A model generated the notes under the pieces. The model ran no database searches. It had not been told where the DNA came from and saw only the letters and a list, made by a program, of their open reading frames with translations. This document shows, in pieces, positions 25,185-33,155 of a stretch of 52,767 nucleotides of DNA. A program made the position numbers and the translations under genes. Origin of the DNA: W0P33-017 sp963640395 (lineage in GTDB: Bacteria > Bacillota > Clostridia > Lachnospirales > Lachnospiraceae); the NCBI GenBank assembly GCA_963640395.1, contig CAVHZH010000002.1, forward strand, positions 1 to 52,767, given 5' to 3'. Positions within the stretch are counted from its first letter, which is position 1. Each line of letters begins with the position of its first letter.

Positions 25185-25185
25185 A

Positions 25186-25659
25186 TTATCCGAGATTGCG
25201 GATCTTGAAATCCCGCTCCGCCTCGCGTCTGGCATCCTTTTTTGCGATGTCCTGACGCTTGTCATACAGCTTTTTACCTCTCGCCAATGCGATCTCCACC
25301 TTGACCAGACTGCCCTTGAAATAGACCTTGACCGGAACCAGCGTATAGCCCTTTTCCTTGATCTTGCCGAGCAGACGCATGATCTCTTTTTTATGCATGA
25401 GCAGACGCTTCGGACGCAGCGGATCCTTGTTGAAGATGTTGCCCTTCTCATAAGGGCTCACATGCATGCCGTAGATAATGACCTCACCGTTTTCGATGTG
25501 GATAAATGCCTCCTTGATGCTGCAATGACCCTGCCTGAGCGACTTGACCTCCGTGCCGAACAGCTCCACACCAGCCTCAAAGGTCTCCTCCAAAAAATAG
25601 TCGTGATGTGCTTTTTTATTGTTTGCGATCAGTTTGATGTTTGATGTTTCCTTTGCCAT
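25186..25659 (-). CDS. smpB: SsrA-binding protein
   Basis: Partner of tmRNA in ribosome rescue, 157 residues. The core GVELFGTEVKSLRQG, NPHEKGN-like SPYEKGNIFN and the basic C-terminal tail KKLYDKRQDIAKKDAR, which reads the empty mRNA channel, are intact. The gene lies 34 bases below the tmRNA gene on the same strand with no terminator between, so the two may share a transcript. Confidence 0.97.
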   Translation of the reverse strand: MAKETSNIKLIANNKKAHHDYFLEETFEAGVELFGTEVKSLRQGHCSIKEAFIHIENGEVIIYGMHVSPYEKGNIFNKDPLRPKRLLMHKKEIMRLLGKIKEKGYTLVPVKVYFKGSLVKVEIALARGKKLYDKRQDIAKKDARREAERDFKIRNLG

Positions 25660-25692
25660 GATCTGTGCACTTACTCCTCCTCATGGTTTGCA

Positions 25693-26035
25693 TGGACCAG
25701 GCGGGAATCGAACCCGCGTCCAAAGACCCATTCCCTGTACTTCTACGAGCGTAGTCGGTTATTTAACATTCCCTCCGCCATCCGGGAACAGACACCCTGA
25801 TGGTTTTAGTAGCTTCATGATACGCCCAACTGCTCAAAGCTTTGCAGATGTCGTTTCCTACATGGATGAAGCCCGTATCCGGTCGTGTAGGTGCGTCCGG
25901 GCGGACTACTGCCAAATCTTAGGCAGCGTAAGCTAATTTATTATTGTTAGCGTTTAATTTTAGATTTGGGATTTATGCATCCCGTGCAGCTCGCTTCTCC
26001 AGCTTCAAAGCCCCTGTCGAAACCTTTACTGGCCC
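25693..26035 (-). ncRNA. ssrA: Transfer-messenger RNA (tmRNA)
   Basis: The tRNA-like ends pair as GGGCCAG (5') with CTGGTCC (3'), giving the G3-U70 pair that alanyl-tRNA synthetase reads; the discriminator is A and CCA is not encoded. The T arm GGGTTCGATTCCC is clear. The tag frame (25919-25951) starts at GCT and codes ANNNKLAYAA before TAA, so the full tag is one added Ala plus these ten residues. The gene lies between rnr and smpB. Confidence 0.95.
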
Positions 26036-26046
26036 TTAACATATCT

Positions 26047-26055
26047 ATCATAGCA
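26047..26055 (-). promoter_or_regulatory. Extended -10 promoter of ssrA
   Basis: Minus strand TGC then TATGAT (26047-26052), about 12 bases before the mature 5' end; the -35 is weak. Confidence 0.55.
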
Positions 26056-26103
26056 TAGTTCTCTATGATTTTCTACAACAAATATTGGTTACAGTGTCAA
26101 AAC

Positions 26104-28221
26104 TTACTCCTGTAGTTCAAAATCTATCGTGCGCATGAGCTCATCCGTGCCGACAACCATGACACGCACGGTCTGACCCAGCTTATAGCTTTTGCCGGTC
26201 ACTTCGCCGACAAGCTCATAGTTTTCCTCAATATAATGATAATAATCATCCCGCAGGGAGGTCACATGCACCATGCCCTCGATGGTATCCGGCAGCTCCA
26301 CATACATGCCCCACGCGGTCACAGACGAGATCACACCGGTAAAGCATTCCCCGATAAACTCAGACATATACTGCACCTTTTTGAGCTTGACCGTCTCGCG
26401 CTCTGCCTCCTCTGCGCGGCGCTCGCGTTCACTCGACTGCTTTGCGACATCGGGTAGGATCTTCTCATAATGCTCCTTTTTCTTCTCATCCATGCGGTTC
26501 CGCAGGCGATCCTTGATGATCCGGTGGATCTGCAGATCCGGATAACGGCGGATCGGGGAGGTAAAATGGCAGTAATATTTTGCTGCCAGACCGAAATGTC
26601 CGGTGCAGTCCGTCGTATATTTTGCCTGTTTCATCGAGCGCAGCGTCAGCCTGCTGATCAGCAGCTCCTCCGGTGTACCGGCGATCTTCGCCAACAGCTT
26701 TTGCAGCTCCTTCGGGTGCAGCTCGCCCCCGTCATCGTGAATATGATAGCCAAAATTATTGATAAACGCAGACAGCTTTTTGATACGGTCGGAATCCGGT
26801 TTTTCGTGTGTCCGGTAGACAAACGGCAGCTCCTGCCAGAAATTGTCCTCCGCCACGGTCTCATTGGCTGCCAGCATAAAATCCTCGATCAGCTTTGTCG
26901 CCACATTGCGCTCATACGGGCGGATCTCCACCGGAAATCCGTTGTTGTCCAGAATGACCTTTGTCTCAGGAAAATCAAAATCAATGCCGCCCCGTTGCAT
27001 ACGTTTTTTGCGCAGGATCGCGGATAGCTGCTCCATCTGCCGAAACATCGGCACAAGGCGCTCATAACGCGCGGTTTCCGCCTCATCGTGCAGCGCTAAA
27101 ATCTTATTCACACTCGTATAACTCATGCGCTCATCCACGTTGATCACCGTCTCTGCGATCTCATAATCAACGACCTTTCCCTTTTGGTCAATGAGCATGA
27201 TACAGCTGAGTGCCAGACGATCCTCACCCGCATTGAGCGAGCAGATGCCGTTTGAGAGCGTATGCGGCAGCATCGGGATCACGCGATCGACCAGATATAC
27301 CGACGTTCCGCGCTCAAGCGCCTCGACATCGAGTGCCGAACGCTCCTGCACATAATTGGTTACATCCGCAATATGCACACCGAGACGGTAATATTCGCCC
27401 TCCATCGTGAGTGACACCGCATCGTCGAGATCCTTCGCGTCCTCGCCGTCAATCGTGACCATCTGTACGCCGCGCAGATCCTTTCTACCCGCAAGATCTG
27501 CCTCACTGACCGGATGCGAGACGCGCACCGCCTGATTCAGCACCTTTTCTGGAAATTCGATCGGCAATTCATAGTCCTTTGCGATCGCTAAAATATCGGT
27601 GCCCGGATCGCTGATATGACCGAGGATCTCTACGATGCGTCCCTCCGGCTTTTTGCCGTTTCCACCAAACTCTGTCAGTTCGGCGACAACCTTGTGTCCG
27701 GCGACAGCGCCCATCGAATGCTCGATCGGGATAAACACATCCTCCGTAAAGCGCGCATTGTCCGGCACAACAAACCCATACGTTTTGCTCGCCTCATAAG
27801 TGCCTACGATCTGCGTTTTTCCGTGTGCAAGCACGGCAGTGATCTTACCCTCCCTGCGCTTTCCCGCGGGGCTCGCCGTGATGCGCACCTGCACCGTATC
27901 GTTGTGGATCGCCCCGCCGCGGTCATCCTTTCCGATGAAAATATCCTCATCCTCGCCCTCGACGCGCACAAAGCCAAAGCCTCTGGCATTGCTCTCAAAC
28001 ACGCCTGTCACGGTGCGTGTCTGTGCCTTTGCGTATTTTCCTTTTTTCGATACCTCGACCCTGCCCTCTGCGACCAGCGCATCGAGCACCTCCTGCAAAT
28101 CGGCGCGGTCGGTCTTTGGAATATTTAATAAAATCGCAATCTCCTTGATCTTCATCGGAACATACAGCTCATCGCAGATCAGTGCGTAGATTGTATTTTT
28201 TCTTTCTTCAAATTTATTCAT
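26104..28221 (-). CDS. rnr: Ribonuclease R (3'-5' exoribonuclease)
   Basis: RNB-family exoribonuclease of about 705 residues that degrades structured RNA and helps clear tmRNA-bound messages. Order: N-terminal HTH-like part, cold-shock domains (FESNARGFGFVRVEGEDEDIFI), the RNB core with DGEDAKDLDDAVSL holding the catalytic aspartates, and a C-terminal S1 domain (GECFTGVISSVTAWGMYVEL). I start at MNKFEERKNTIY (28221) after GGGGGATGAT. It follows secG after a terminator hairpin and precedes ssrA and smpB. Confidence 0.95.
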   Translation of the reverse strand: MNKFEERKNTIYALICDELYVPMKIKEIAILLNIPKTDRADLQEVLDALVAEGRVEVSKKGKYAKAQTRTVTGVFESNARGFGFVRVEGEDEDIFIGKDDRGGAIHNDTVQVRITASPAGKRREGKITAVLAHGKTQIVGTYEASKTYGFVVPDNARFTEDVFIPIEHSMGAVAGHKVVAELTEFGGNGKKPEGRIVEILGHISDPGTDILAIAKDYELPIEFPEKVLNQAVRVSHPVSEADLAGRKDLRGVQMVTIDGEDAKDLDDAVSLTMEGEYYRLGVHIADVTNYVQERSALDVEALERGTSVYLVDRVIPMLPHTLSNGICSLNAGEDRLALSCIMLIDQKGKVVDYEIAETVINVDERMSYTSVNKILALHDEAETARYERLVPMFRQMEQLSAILRKKRMQRGGIDFDFPETKVILDNNGFPVEIRPYERNVATKLIEDFMLAANETVAEDNFWQELPFVYRTHEKPDSDRIKKLSAFINNFGYHIHDDGGELHPKELQKLLAKIAGTPEELLISRLTLRSMKQAKYTTDCTGHFGLAAKYYCHFTSPIRRYPDLQIHRIIKDRLRNRMDEKKKEHYEKILPDVAKQSSERERRAEEAERETVKLKKVQYMSEFIGECFTGVISSVTAWGMYVELPDTIEGMVHVTSLRDDYYHYIEENYELVGEVTGKSYKLGQTVRVMVVGTDELMRTIDFELQE

Positions 28222-28247
28222 ATCATCCCCCGGATAGAAACGTATAG

Positions 28248-28276
28248 AAAAAGGAACTGCCACATCTGACAGTTCC
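28248..28276 (-). terminator. Terminator between secG and rnr
   Basis: Minus-strand stem GGAACTG/CAGTTCC with a ten-base loop and five T; it lies in the short gap between secG and the rnr start and should reduce read-through. Confidence 0.8.
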
Positions 28277-28291
28277 CGGATTTTCATAATC

Positions 28292-28534
28292 TTATGCAAT
28301 GCTTCCGATGTTCAGCACACAGGAAATCACGATAAATAAAATGACCAGCACTCTCGTAACCTTTACAAGCACGCCCTCCATCGAACGACCCTTGTTTTTG
28401 CTCCAGTAAGAATCAGCCGTTCCGGCCAGCGCTCCGAGTCCTGCGGATTTACCCTCCTGCATCAGAATAATAACTGTCAATACGATACATATAAGAACTA
28501 ACGCAATTGTTAATATTGTATTCAAAACTGCCAC
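28292..28534 (-). CDS. secG: Preprotein translocase subunit SecG
   Basis: Small membrane subunit of the Sec translocon, 80 residues, with two helices (TIALVLICIVLTVIILM and VLVILFIVISCVLNIGS) and the conserved link QEGKSAGLGALAG. The start is GTG after AGGAGGTG. A good promoter lies 45-70 bases upstream. The secG-rnr order is common in Firmicutes. Confidence 0.95.
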   Translation of the reverse strand: MAVLNTILTIALVLICIVLTVIILMQEGKSAGLGALAGTADSYWSKNKGRSMEGVLVKVTRVLVILFIVISCVLNIGSIA

Positions 28535-28577
28535 GATTTACACCTCCTATTTCAAGAACTTGCTCACAACTTATACA

Positions 28578-28606
28578 AGTATAGCATACTTATTTTCGTA
28601 TTTCAA
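28578..28606 (-). promoter_or_regulatory. Promoter of secG
   Basis: TTGAAA (28601-28606) and TATACT (28578-28583) on the minus strand, 17 bases apart. Confidence 0.75.
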
Positions 28607-28643
28607 CTATTATTTTCACACAGGGTATGCTATGATGGATGGA

Positions 28644-28778
28644 GTATTAGGCGTTTGCGAACTGGTCATAACGTGAATAGGGAATGCGCGTTCACATGTA
28701 TCCGACAGGTACTGTCAGCCCTGCGTTACGCATTGTGAAAACATTCATAACGAGGATAGTTTTGCAAACGCCTAGTAC
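28644..28778. repeat. MITE-like element with TAGGCGTTTGC ends (family C)
   Basis: About 135 bp with terminal inverted repeats TAGGCGTTTGCGAACT and AGTTTTGCAAACGCCTA. The middle (28667-28712) matches, in inverse orientation, a stretch at 44765-44815 (core CGCATTCCCTAT, CATGTATCCGACAGG). It sits between a -10-like TATGAT (28631) and the capA-like gene. Confidence 0.7.
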
Positions 28779-28811
28779 GGAGTACAAACGAAAGGATTTC
28801 AGACATACATC

Positions 28812-30113
28812 ATGCAGACACAGCCTAAAAGGAAGCCTTCTTACGCCTCAAAGAAAATCAAAAAACGCAGGCGCTCCCGGCTGAACCCGTTTCAGCACGC
28901 CCTGTTTTTCTCGCTGCCGATCCTGCTGCTCATCATGCTCGCTCTGCTTGCGGTGAGCCGTATCCAGCGCGCTTCTGACACTGTAGCAGATTCCGCCGCG
29001 GCGAGCGATCCGTCTGTGAGCACACAGACATCCGAGGATTCCACAAATGATACGGCATCCTCCGAACCGGAAACTCCCGCCAACGATACTGCGTCCTCCG
29101 ACACAACGGATGCAACAGCCACAGAAGAATCAGAAGCCGACGGCACAAAATCGGATGAGTCCGAGAACAAGCCGGTCACACTTGTTTTCACCGGCGATGT
29201 CCTGCTCTCCGATTATGTGTTAAACAATTACAACAGCAAGGGAATCTCAGGTGTCGTATCCCCGGATGTGCTCACCGAGCTCACGCAGGCGGATCTGACC
29301 ATTATCAACAACGAATTCCCGTTCAGCACGCGCGGCACAAAGGCTCCCGATAAACAGTTTACGTTCCGTGTTGATCCATCCTACGTGAGCGTCCTCACCG
29401 ATATGGGCGTAGACATCGCCGGACTTGCCAACAATCACGTGCTTGACTACGGTGCAGACGCGCTGCTCGATACATTTGACACGTTGGATGCCGCCGGGAT
29501 CGACTACATGGGTGCCGGTACCGATTCCGAGCGCGCCAGCCGTCTGATCACGCGCGAGATCGGCGGCATGACTTTCGGTTTTCTTGCCGCTTCACGTGTG
29601 ATCCCGGTCGTATCGTGGGATGTTGCAAATTCCTCACCCGGCGTATTTACAACTTATGACCCGACGCGGCTGGTCGCAGCCATCGAACAGGCACGCAGTC
29701 AGTGTGATTATCTCACGGTCATTGTGCATTGGGGCATTGAGCGCGATGCTTACCCGCAGGAATACCAGACGCAGCTCGCCAAACAGTATATTGACGCGGG
29801 AGCTGATCTGGTCATCGGTGCACACCCGCATGTGCTGCAGGGTATCTCCTATTATGACGGCAAACCGATCTGCTACAGTCTCGGAAATTTCATTTTTAAC
29901 CAAGAAATCCTGCAGACCGCCATCGTCAAGGTGACGGTGGAATCCGGCAAAGACCCGGTTGTACAGTTTCTTGCAGCATCGGCATCGGGCGCGTACACCT
30001 ACCTGTGCGAAGCCGACCAGGAAGCGCAGATTTACCAGTATCTCGAACAGATCTCTGACGGCATCACACTCGATGCAGATGGCATCCTGTCACCGCAGAC
30101 AGACGGACAGTAA
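28812..30113 (+). CDS. CapA-family (PGA_cap) metallophosphoesterase-like protein, membrane anchored
   Basis: 433 residues. A very basic N-terminus (KRKPSYASKKIKKRRRSR) precedes one helix, ALFFSLPILLLIMLALLAVS, then a Ser/Thr/Asp-rich linker of about 75 residues, then the PGA_cap domain: FTGDVLLSDYV, NNEFPFS, ANNHVLDYG, HWGIERDAYP and GAHPHVLQG. CapA proteins take part in poly-gamma-glutamate or other capsule handling, but no capB/C genes are here, so the substrate is open. The domain should face the outside. Confidence 0.9.
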   Translation: MQTQPKRKPSYASKKIKKRRRSRLNPFQHALFFSLPILLLIMLALLAVSRIQRASDTVADSAAASDPSVSTQTSEDSTNDTASSEPETPANDTASSDTTDATATEESEADGTKSDESENKPVTLVFTGDVLLSDYVLNNYNSKGISGVVSPDVLTELTQADLTIINNEFPFSTRGTKAPDKQFTFRVDPSYVSVLTDMGVDIAGLANNHVLDYGADALLDTFDTLDAAGIDYMGAGTDSERASRLITREIGGMTFGFLAASRVIPVVSWDVANSSPGVFTTYDPTRLVAAIEQARSQCDYLTVIVHWGIERDAYPQEYQTQLAKQYIDAGADLVIGAHPHVLQGISYYDGKPICYSLGNFIFNQEILQTAIVKVTVESGKDPVVQFLAASASGAYTYLCEADQEAQIYQYLEQISDGITLDADGILSPQTDGQ

Positions 30114-30120
30114 GGCGTTC

Positions 30121-30246
30121 TACGGAAATGCTGATTTAATCAGCATTTCCGTAGCAGCCTCCGGCGGATCGCACGGATTTGCATGGGAATTTGCTACTTC
30201 GCAACGCAAATCCGGCGCGGGAAACGCTTTAATCAGCGTTTCCCTA
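30121..30246 (+). repeat. Family A inverted-repeat element, full length
   Basis: 126 bp copy with a perfect left hairpin including the flanks (TACGGAAATGCTGATT..AATCAGCATTTCCGTA) and the right hairpin GGGAAACGCT..AGCGTTTCCC. It begins eight bases after the stop codon of the CapA-like gene. Confidence 0.88.
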
Positions 30247-30349
30247 CACTTCGTTTCAGTCAGCGCGAAGCCATCGTTTCCCAGACGATAAATGTTCTGT
30301 CCTTCGCTTGCGCCCAGGCGGTATGTGAAAATCCATACTCTATGCATAG

Positions 30350-30405
30350 AAAACCTCCTGATCGGAAATCCTAACCAAAGGATAACTAAATCAGGAGGTT
30401 TTTTT
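30350..30405 (+). promoter_or_regulatory. Leader hairpin hiding the enolase ribosome site
   Basis: AAAACCTCCTGAT (30350-30362) is a perfect 13-base complement of ATCAGGAGGTTTT (30390-30402), which holds the ribosome site AGGAGG (30393-30398). Seven T end just before the ATG at 30406. The loop holds a second hairpin ATCCT-AACCAA-AGGAT. The same structure could act as terminator or as translation block. Confidence 0.75.
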
Positions 30406-31782
30406 ATGAATCACAAGCAACCAATCACCCATATCTACGCCCGCCAGATCCTCGATTCCCGCGGCAATCCTACTCTTGAAACCAGACTGACCGCCGGAGA
30501 AGTCACAGCGCGCGCCTCCGTCCCATCCGGTGCATCTACCGGCGAGCATGAAGCCGTCGAGCTGCGCGACAATGATGCGGCTTATCTCGGCAAAAGCGTA
30601 CTGACCGCCGCCGCCCATGTCAACGACGCGATCCACAAGCTGTTAAACGGCGACAATGTATGCGACCAGCGCAAGCTGGACTATCGCATGATCCAGTTGG
30701 ACAAAACACCAAATAAATCCAGCCTCGGCGCAAACAGTATGCTCAGCGTCTCACTTGCCGCCGCGCGCACTGCTGCAGCCGCATACGGAATGCCGCTCTA
30801 CCGCTATCTCGGCGGCTGCAACGCAAACCGCATGCCGGTTCCCATGATGAACATTTTGAACGGCGGTGTCCACGCCAAAAATTGTCTCGATTTTCAAGAA
30901 TTTATGATTATGCCGGTAGGCGCTGACAGCTTTCATGATGCGCTGCGCATCGGCACAGAAATCTTCCATACGCTCAAAAAGCTGCTGGAAACAGAGCATC
31001 TGGCTACAGCAGTCGGCGACGAAGGCGGCTTTGCGCCGGACTTGAAGGATGCCTATGAGGTATTTGACCTGCTCACACACGCCGTGGAGACAGCCGGTTA
31101 TACACCCGGCAGCGACATTGTATTTGCAATGGATGCCGCCGCAAGTGAATTGTACGACCGCAGCAGCGGCTGCTACTATTTTCCGGGCGAGAGTGCCGCT
31201 TGGCATAAAACCATCCATGACCAGCCGGATGCCACCCCGAACAGCCATACCGTGACCCGCACAACAGATGAGCTGATCGCCTACTACACTGACCTATGCG
31301 ACCGCTATCCGCTCGTTTCGATTGAGGACGGACTGGATGAAAACGACTGGGATGGCTGGAGCAGGCTCACGCAGCAGCTCGGCAGCCGCGTCCAGCTCGT
31401 CGGTGATGACCTGTTTGTCACCAATCCGGCGCGCATCGCCAAAGGAATCCGTCTGCACGCAGGCAATGCCGTCCTTATCAAATATAACCAGATCGGCACA
31501 CTCACCGAGGCGCTGGATGCGATTGAGCTTGCGCACAGGCATGGCTACCGGACGATTATCTCCCACCGCAGCGGCGAAACCGAGGACACATTCATCGCGG
31601 ATCTGGCTGTCGCCACCGGCAGCGGTCAGATCAAAACAGGCGCTCCCTGCCGCAGTGAACGCGTCACAAAGTATAACCGGCTGCTCGAGATTGAGGAGGC
31701 TCTGTTTGATAGCAGCTACGAAAATCCGTGCGATCCGCCGGAGGCTGCTAAGGAAATGCTGATTAAATCAGCATTTTCTTAG
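30406..31782 (+). CDS. eno: Enolase with a repeat-encoded C-terminal tail
   Basis: Glycolytic enzyme, 458 residues. Motifs SGASTGEHEAVELRD, GANSMLSVSLAAAR, DEGGFAPDL, SIEDGLDENDW, LVGDDLFVTN, IKYNQIGTLTE, SHRSGETEDTF and GQIKTGAPCRSERVTKYNRL are all present, so the catalytic core is whole. The start is the ATG after the hairpin-embedded AGGAGG. The last 19 residues (NPCDPPEAAKEMLIKSAFS) and the stop codon are read from an inverted family A repeat, so the natural C-terminus was replaced. The usual length is about 430 residues. Confidence 0.95.
   Translation: MNHKQPITHIYARQILDSRGNPTLETRLTAGEVTARASVPSGASTGEHEAVELRDNDAAYLGKSVLTAAAHVNDAIHKLLNGDNVCDQRKLDYRMIQLDKTPNKSSLGANSMLSVSLAAARTAAAAYGMPLYRYLGGCNANRMPVPMMNILNGGVHAKNCLDFQEFMIMPVGADSFHDALRIGTEIFHTLKKLLETEHLATAVGDEGGFAPDLKDAYEVFDLLTHAVETAGYTPGSDIVFAMDAAASELYDRSSGCYYFPGESAAWHKTIHDQPDATPNSHTVTRTTDELIAYYTDLCDRYPLVSIEDGLDENDWDGWSRLTQQLGSRVQLVGDDLFVTNPARIAKGIRLHAGNAVLIKYNQIGTLTEALDAIELAHRHGYRTIISHRSGETEDTFIADLAVATGSGQIKTGAPCRSERVTKYNRLLEIEEALFDSSYENPCDPPEAAKEMLIKSAFS
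31722..31781 (-). repeat. Family A partial element inside the end of eno
   Basis: Inverse orientation copy of the left half of family A (AAATCCGTGCGATCCGCCGG, then the AAATGCTGATT hairpin). It is translated as the enolase tail. Confidence 0.85.
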
Positions 31783-31830
31783 AGCAGACTGATCGGGCTA
31801 CCACCATGATTGCAGCCAGCCAACACATTG
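31782..31830 (+). repeat. Fragment of family B repeat
   Basis: GAGCAGACTGATCGGGCTAC and GCAGCCAGCCAACA match the right end of the element at 44861-45040 (GAGCAGTCTGAGCGGGATAT, GCCGCCAGCCAACA). It follows the family A copy directly. Confidence 0.55.
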
Positions 31831-31843
31831 TAATATCGTCGCA

Positions 31844-32347
31844 TCAGAACTTCCGCAATACCTCGCTCTCATCCTCCGGCGTATTCTCGATCTTGCGGAT
31901 TTCGACATAGTAACTATAATCAGCGTTGACTGTAATCAGCACCCGGTCGCCGACCTTATGCCCCAACAATGCCTTCCCAAGCGGCGATTCAATACTGATC
32001 ATTCCCTTGAGCGAATTGCCGCGTGCCGTTGTGACGATGCGGTAGGTCTCCTCCGCATCATCCTCCTCAATGTATACCGTGACCGTATTGTGCAGACCGA
32101 CTTCATCCTCTGCCGATGAATCATCAATGATATGTGCGCCCTTGATCATGCGCTCCAGATAACGGATACGGCTCTCGTTCTGGTTTTTATACTGCTTTGC
32201 GGCTTTATACTCAAAATTCTCGCTGAGATCCCCGTGCGCACGCGCGGTCTTGACATCCTCCAGCGCCTCCTTGCGCACAACGAGCTTGCGGTACTCGATC
32301 TCCTCCTCCATCTTCTGAATATCCTGCTTTGTCAACTGATGCTGCAT
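31844..32347 (-). CDS. greA: Transcription elongation factor GreA/GreB family
   Basis: 167 residues. The N-terminal coiled coil includes the basic-acid patch HGDLSENFEYKAAKQ near residues 38-52, whose acidic tip enters the RNA polymerase channel to stimulate transcript cleavage. The C-terminal FKBP-like part has ISIESPLGKALLGHKVGD. Firmicutes often carry more than one Gre protein, so this may be a paralogue of the main greA. A probable promoter lies 60-90 bases upstream. Confidence 0.9.
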   Translation of the reverse strand: MQHQLTKQDIQKMEEEIEYRKLVVRKEALEDVKTARAHGDLSENFEYKAAKQYKNQNESRIRYLERMIKGAHIIDDSSAEDEVGLHNTVTVYIEEDDAEETYRIVTTARGNSLKGMISIESPLGKALLGHKVGDRVLITVNADYSYYVEIRKIENTPEDESEVLRKF

Positions 32348-32405
32348 TTTTCTAACCCTTCCTGACTTTTATTGATTCTCAATAGTGATCACATGTTTTC
32401 TTCCT

Positions 32406-32434
32406 ATTATAACTAAAAAATTCTGCACCTACAA
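32406..32434 (-). promoter_or_regulatory. Probable promoter of greA
   Basis: TATAAT (32406-32411) with TTGTAG (32429-32434), 17 bases apart on the minus strand. Confidence 0.5.
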
Positions 32435-32458
32435 GCCGAGAAACTCCGAAAAGATTTA

Positions 32459-32488
32459 TTGACAGCAGTCGAAGCTATCCGCTATGAT
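32459..32488 (+). promoter_or_regulatory. Promoter of the small membrane-protein gene at 32560
   Basis: TTGACA (32459-32464) and TATGAT (32483-32488), 18 bases apart. Confidence 0.75.
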
Positions 32489-32559
32489 ATATGTGGCTGG
32501 CAGGGCAACTGCCACTGCCAGTCCCTGTGAAAATAATTACTGAGGAGTCTACTGATCCC

Positions 32560-33003
32560 ATGCAAATTTTTTTCTGGTTTTTAATCATTGCGCTCGCGGC
32601 GCTGGTCATCAATCTGATCCTGCTGCGGCGAATGCGAAAAAAAAATAAGCCCCGCCTTGCCCCGATTGTCTGCGTGGCTGTGGCCAGCTATCTGCTCGCC
32701 GGAGGTTTGTATTTCATCACCGCATCCCACGGTACAGATGTCCTGACCCGGACGCTGGCTGCCAGCTTTTCCATCGATGCCGCATCGTTTAAGACCGAGG
32801 AGAAAGATCAACGGACGACCTACTCGTTCCGCTGCGATAACGGCATTCCGTTCCGTTTTGATGACACGACTCTGCTGTCGGACAGTGTAGATACAACCGG
32901 ACAGGTTCCTGCTACCGTTGAGGTGTATTCCTGTCAGGTACGGACTGGCTACGGCTGGTGCTTCCTGAGCAATGGCACGCAGGTATGCTATACGTTCCGT
33001 TAA
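32560..33003 (+). CDS. Hypothetical membrane protein
   Basis: 147 residues. Two helices near the N-terminus (IFFWFLIIALAALVINLILL and PIVCVAVASYLLAGGLYFIT) and a soluble part of about 90 residues that ends in a cysteine-containing strand pattern (SCQVRTGYGWCFLSNG). No family was recognised. I start at 32560 (MQIFFWFLII), which has GGAG about a dozen bases upstream and lies below a good promoter; the frame opens at 32491. It is a single-gene unit ended by the terminator at 33048. Confidence 0.7.
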   Translation: MQIFFWFLIIALAALVINLILLRRMRKKNKPRLAPIVCVAVASYLLAGGLYFITASHGTDVLTRTLAASFSIDAASFKTEEKDQRTTYSFRCDNGIPFRFDDTTLLSDSVDTTGQVPATVEVYSCQVRTGYGWCFLSNGTQVCYTFR

Positions 33004-33047
33004 GCATACGCATCCCTGCCAGGCATATTCCCCCGAGGACGATGAGC

Positions 33048-33068
33048 GCCCTGCCCGGAGGGCTTTTT
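33048..33068 (+). terminator. Rho-independent terminator
   Basis: Stem GCCCT/AGGGC with loop GCCCGG (48-63) followed by five T. Confidence 0.85.
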
Positions 33069-33069
33069 G

Positions 33070-33101
33070 TGTAATAGGAAATTCCGATGAATTTCCTATT
33101 A
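33070..33101. repeat. Palindromic repeat (family D)
   Basis: GTAATAGGAAATT and AATTTCCTATTAC, 13-base perfect arms around CCGATG. The arm matches that of the palindrome at 17430 (GTGATAGGAAATT). Confidence 0.7.
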
Positions 33102-33107
33102 CATAAA

Positions 33108-33145
33108 AAACCCCCGAACCCGCTTCTGTAAAGCGTTCCCGAGGA
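33108..33145 (-). terminator. Probable terminator of the tRNA-Gly gene
   Basis: Minus-strand hairpin built from CCTC..GAACGC and GCGGGTTC..GGGG with a small internal loop, then six T. Confidence 0.6.
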
Positions 33146-33155
33146 TTCTTCTGAG

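Noticed and set aside
30120..30347. Minus-strand frame ending in a peptide like the enolase tail
   Set aside because: It is the reading of a family A repeat, not a gene; useful only as proof that the repeat can encode that peptide.
32489..32525. Hairpin CTGGCAG/CTGCCAG before the gene at 32560 as a regulatory leader
   Set aside because: Seven pairs, no T run and no overlap with the ribosome site; too weak to claim.
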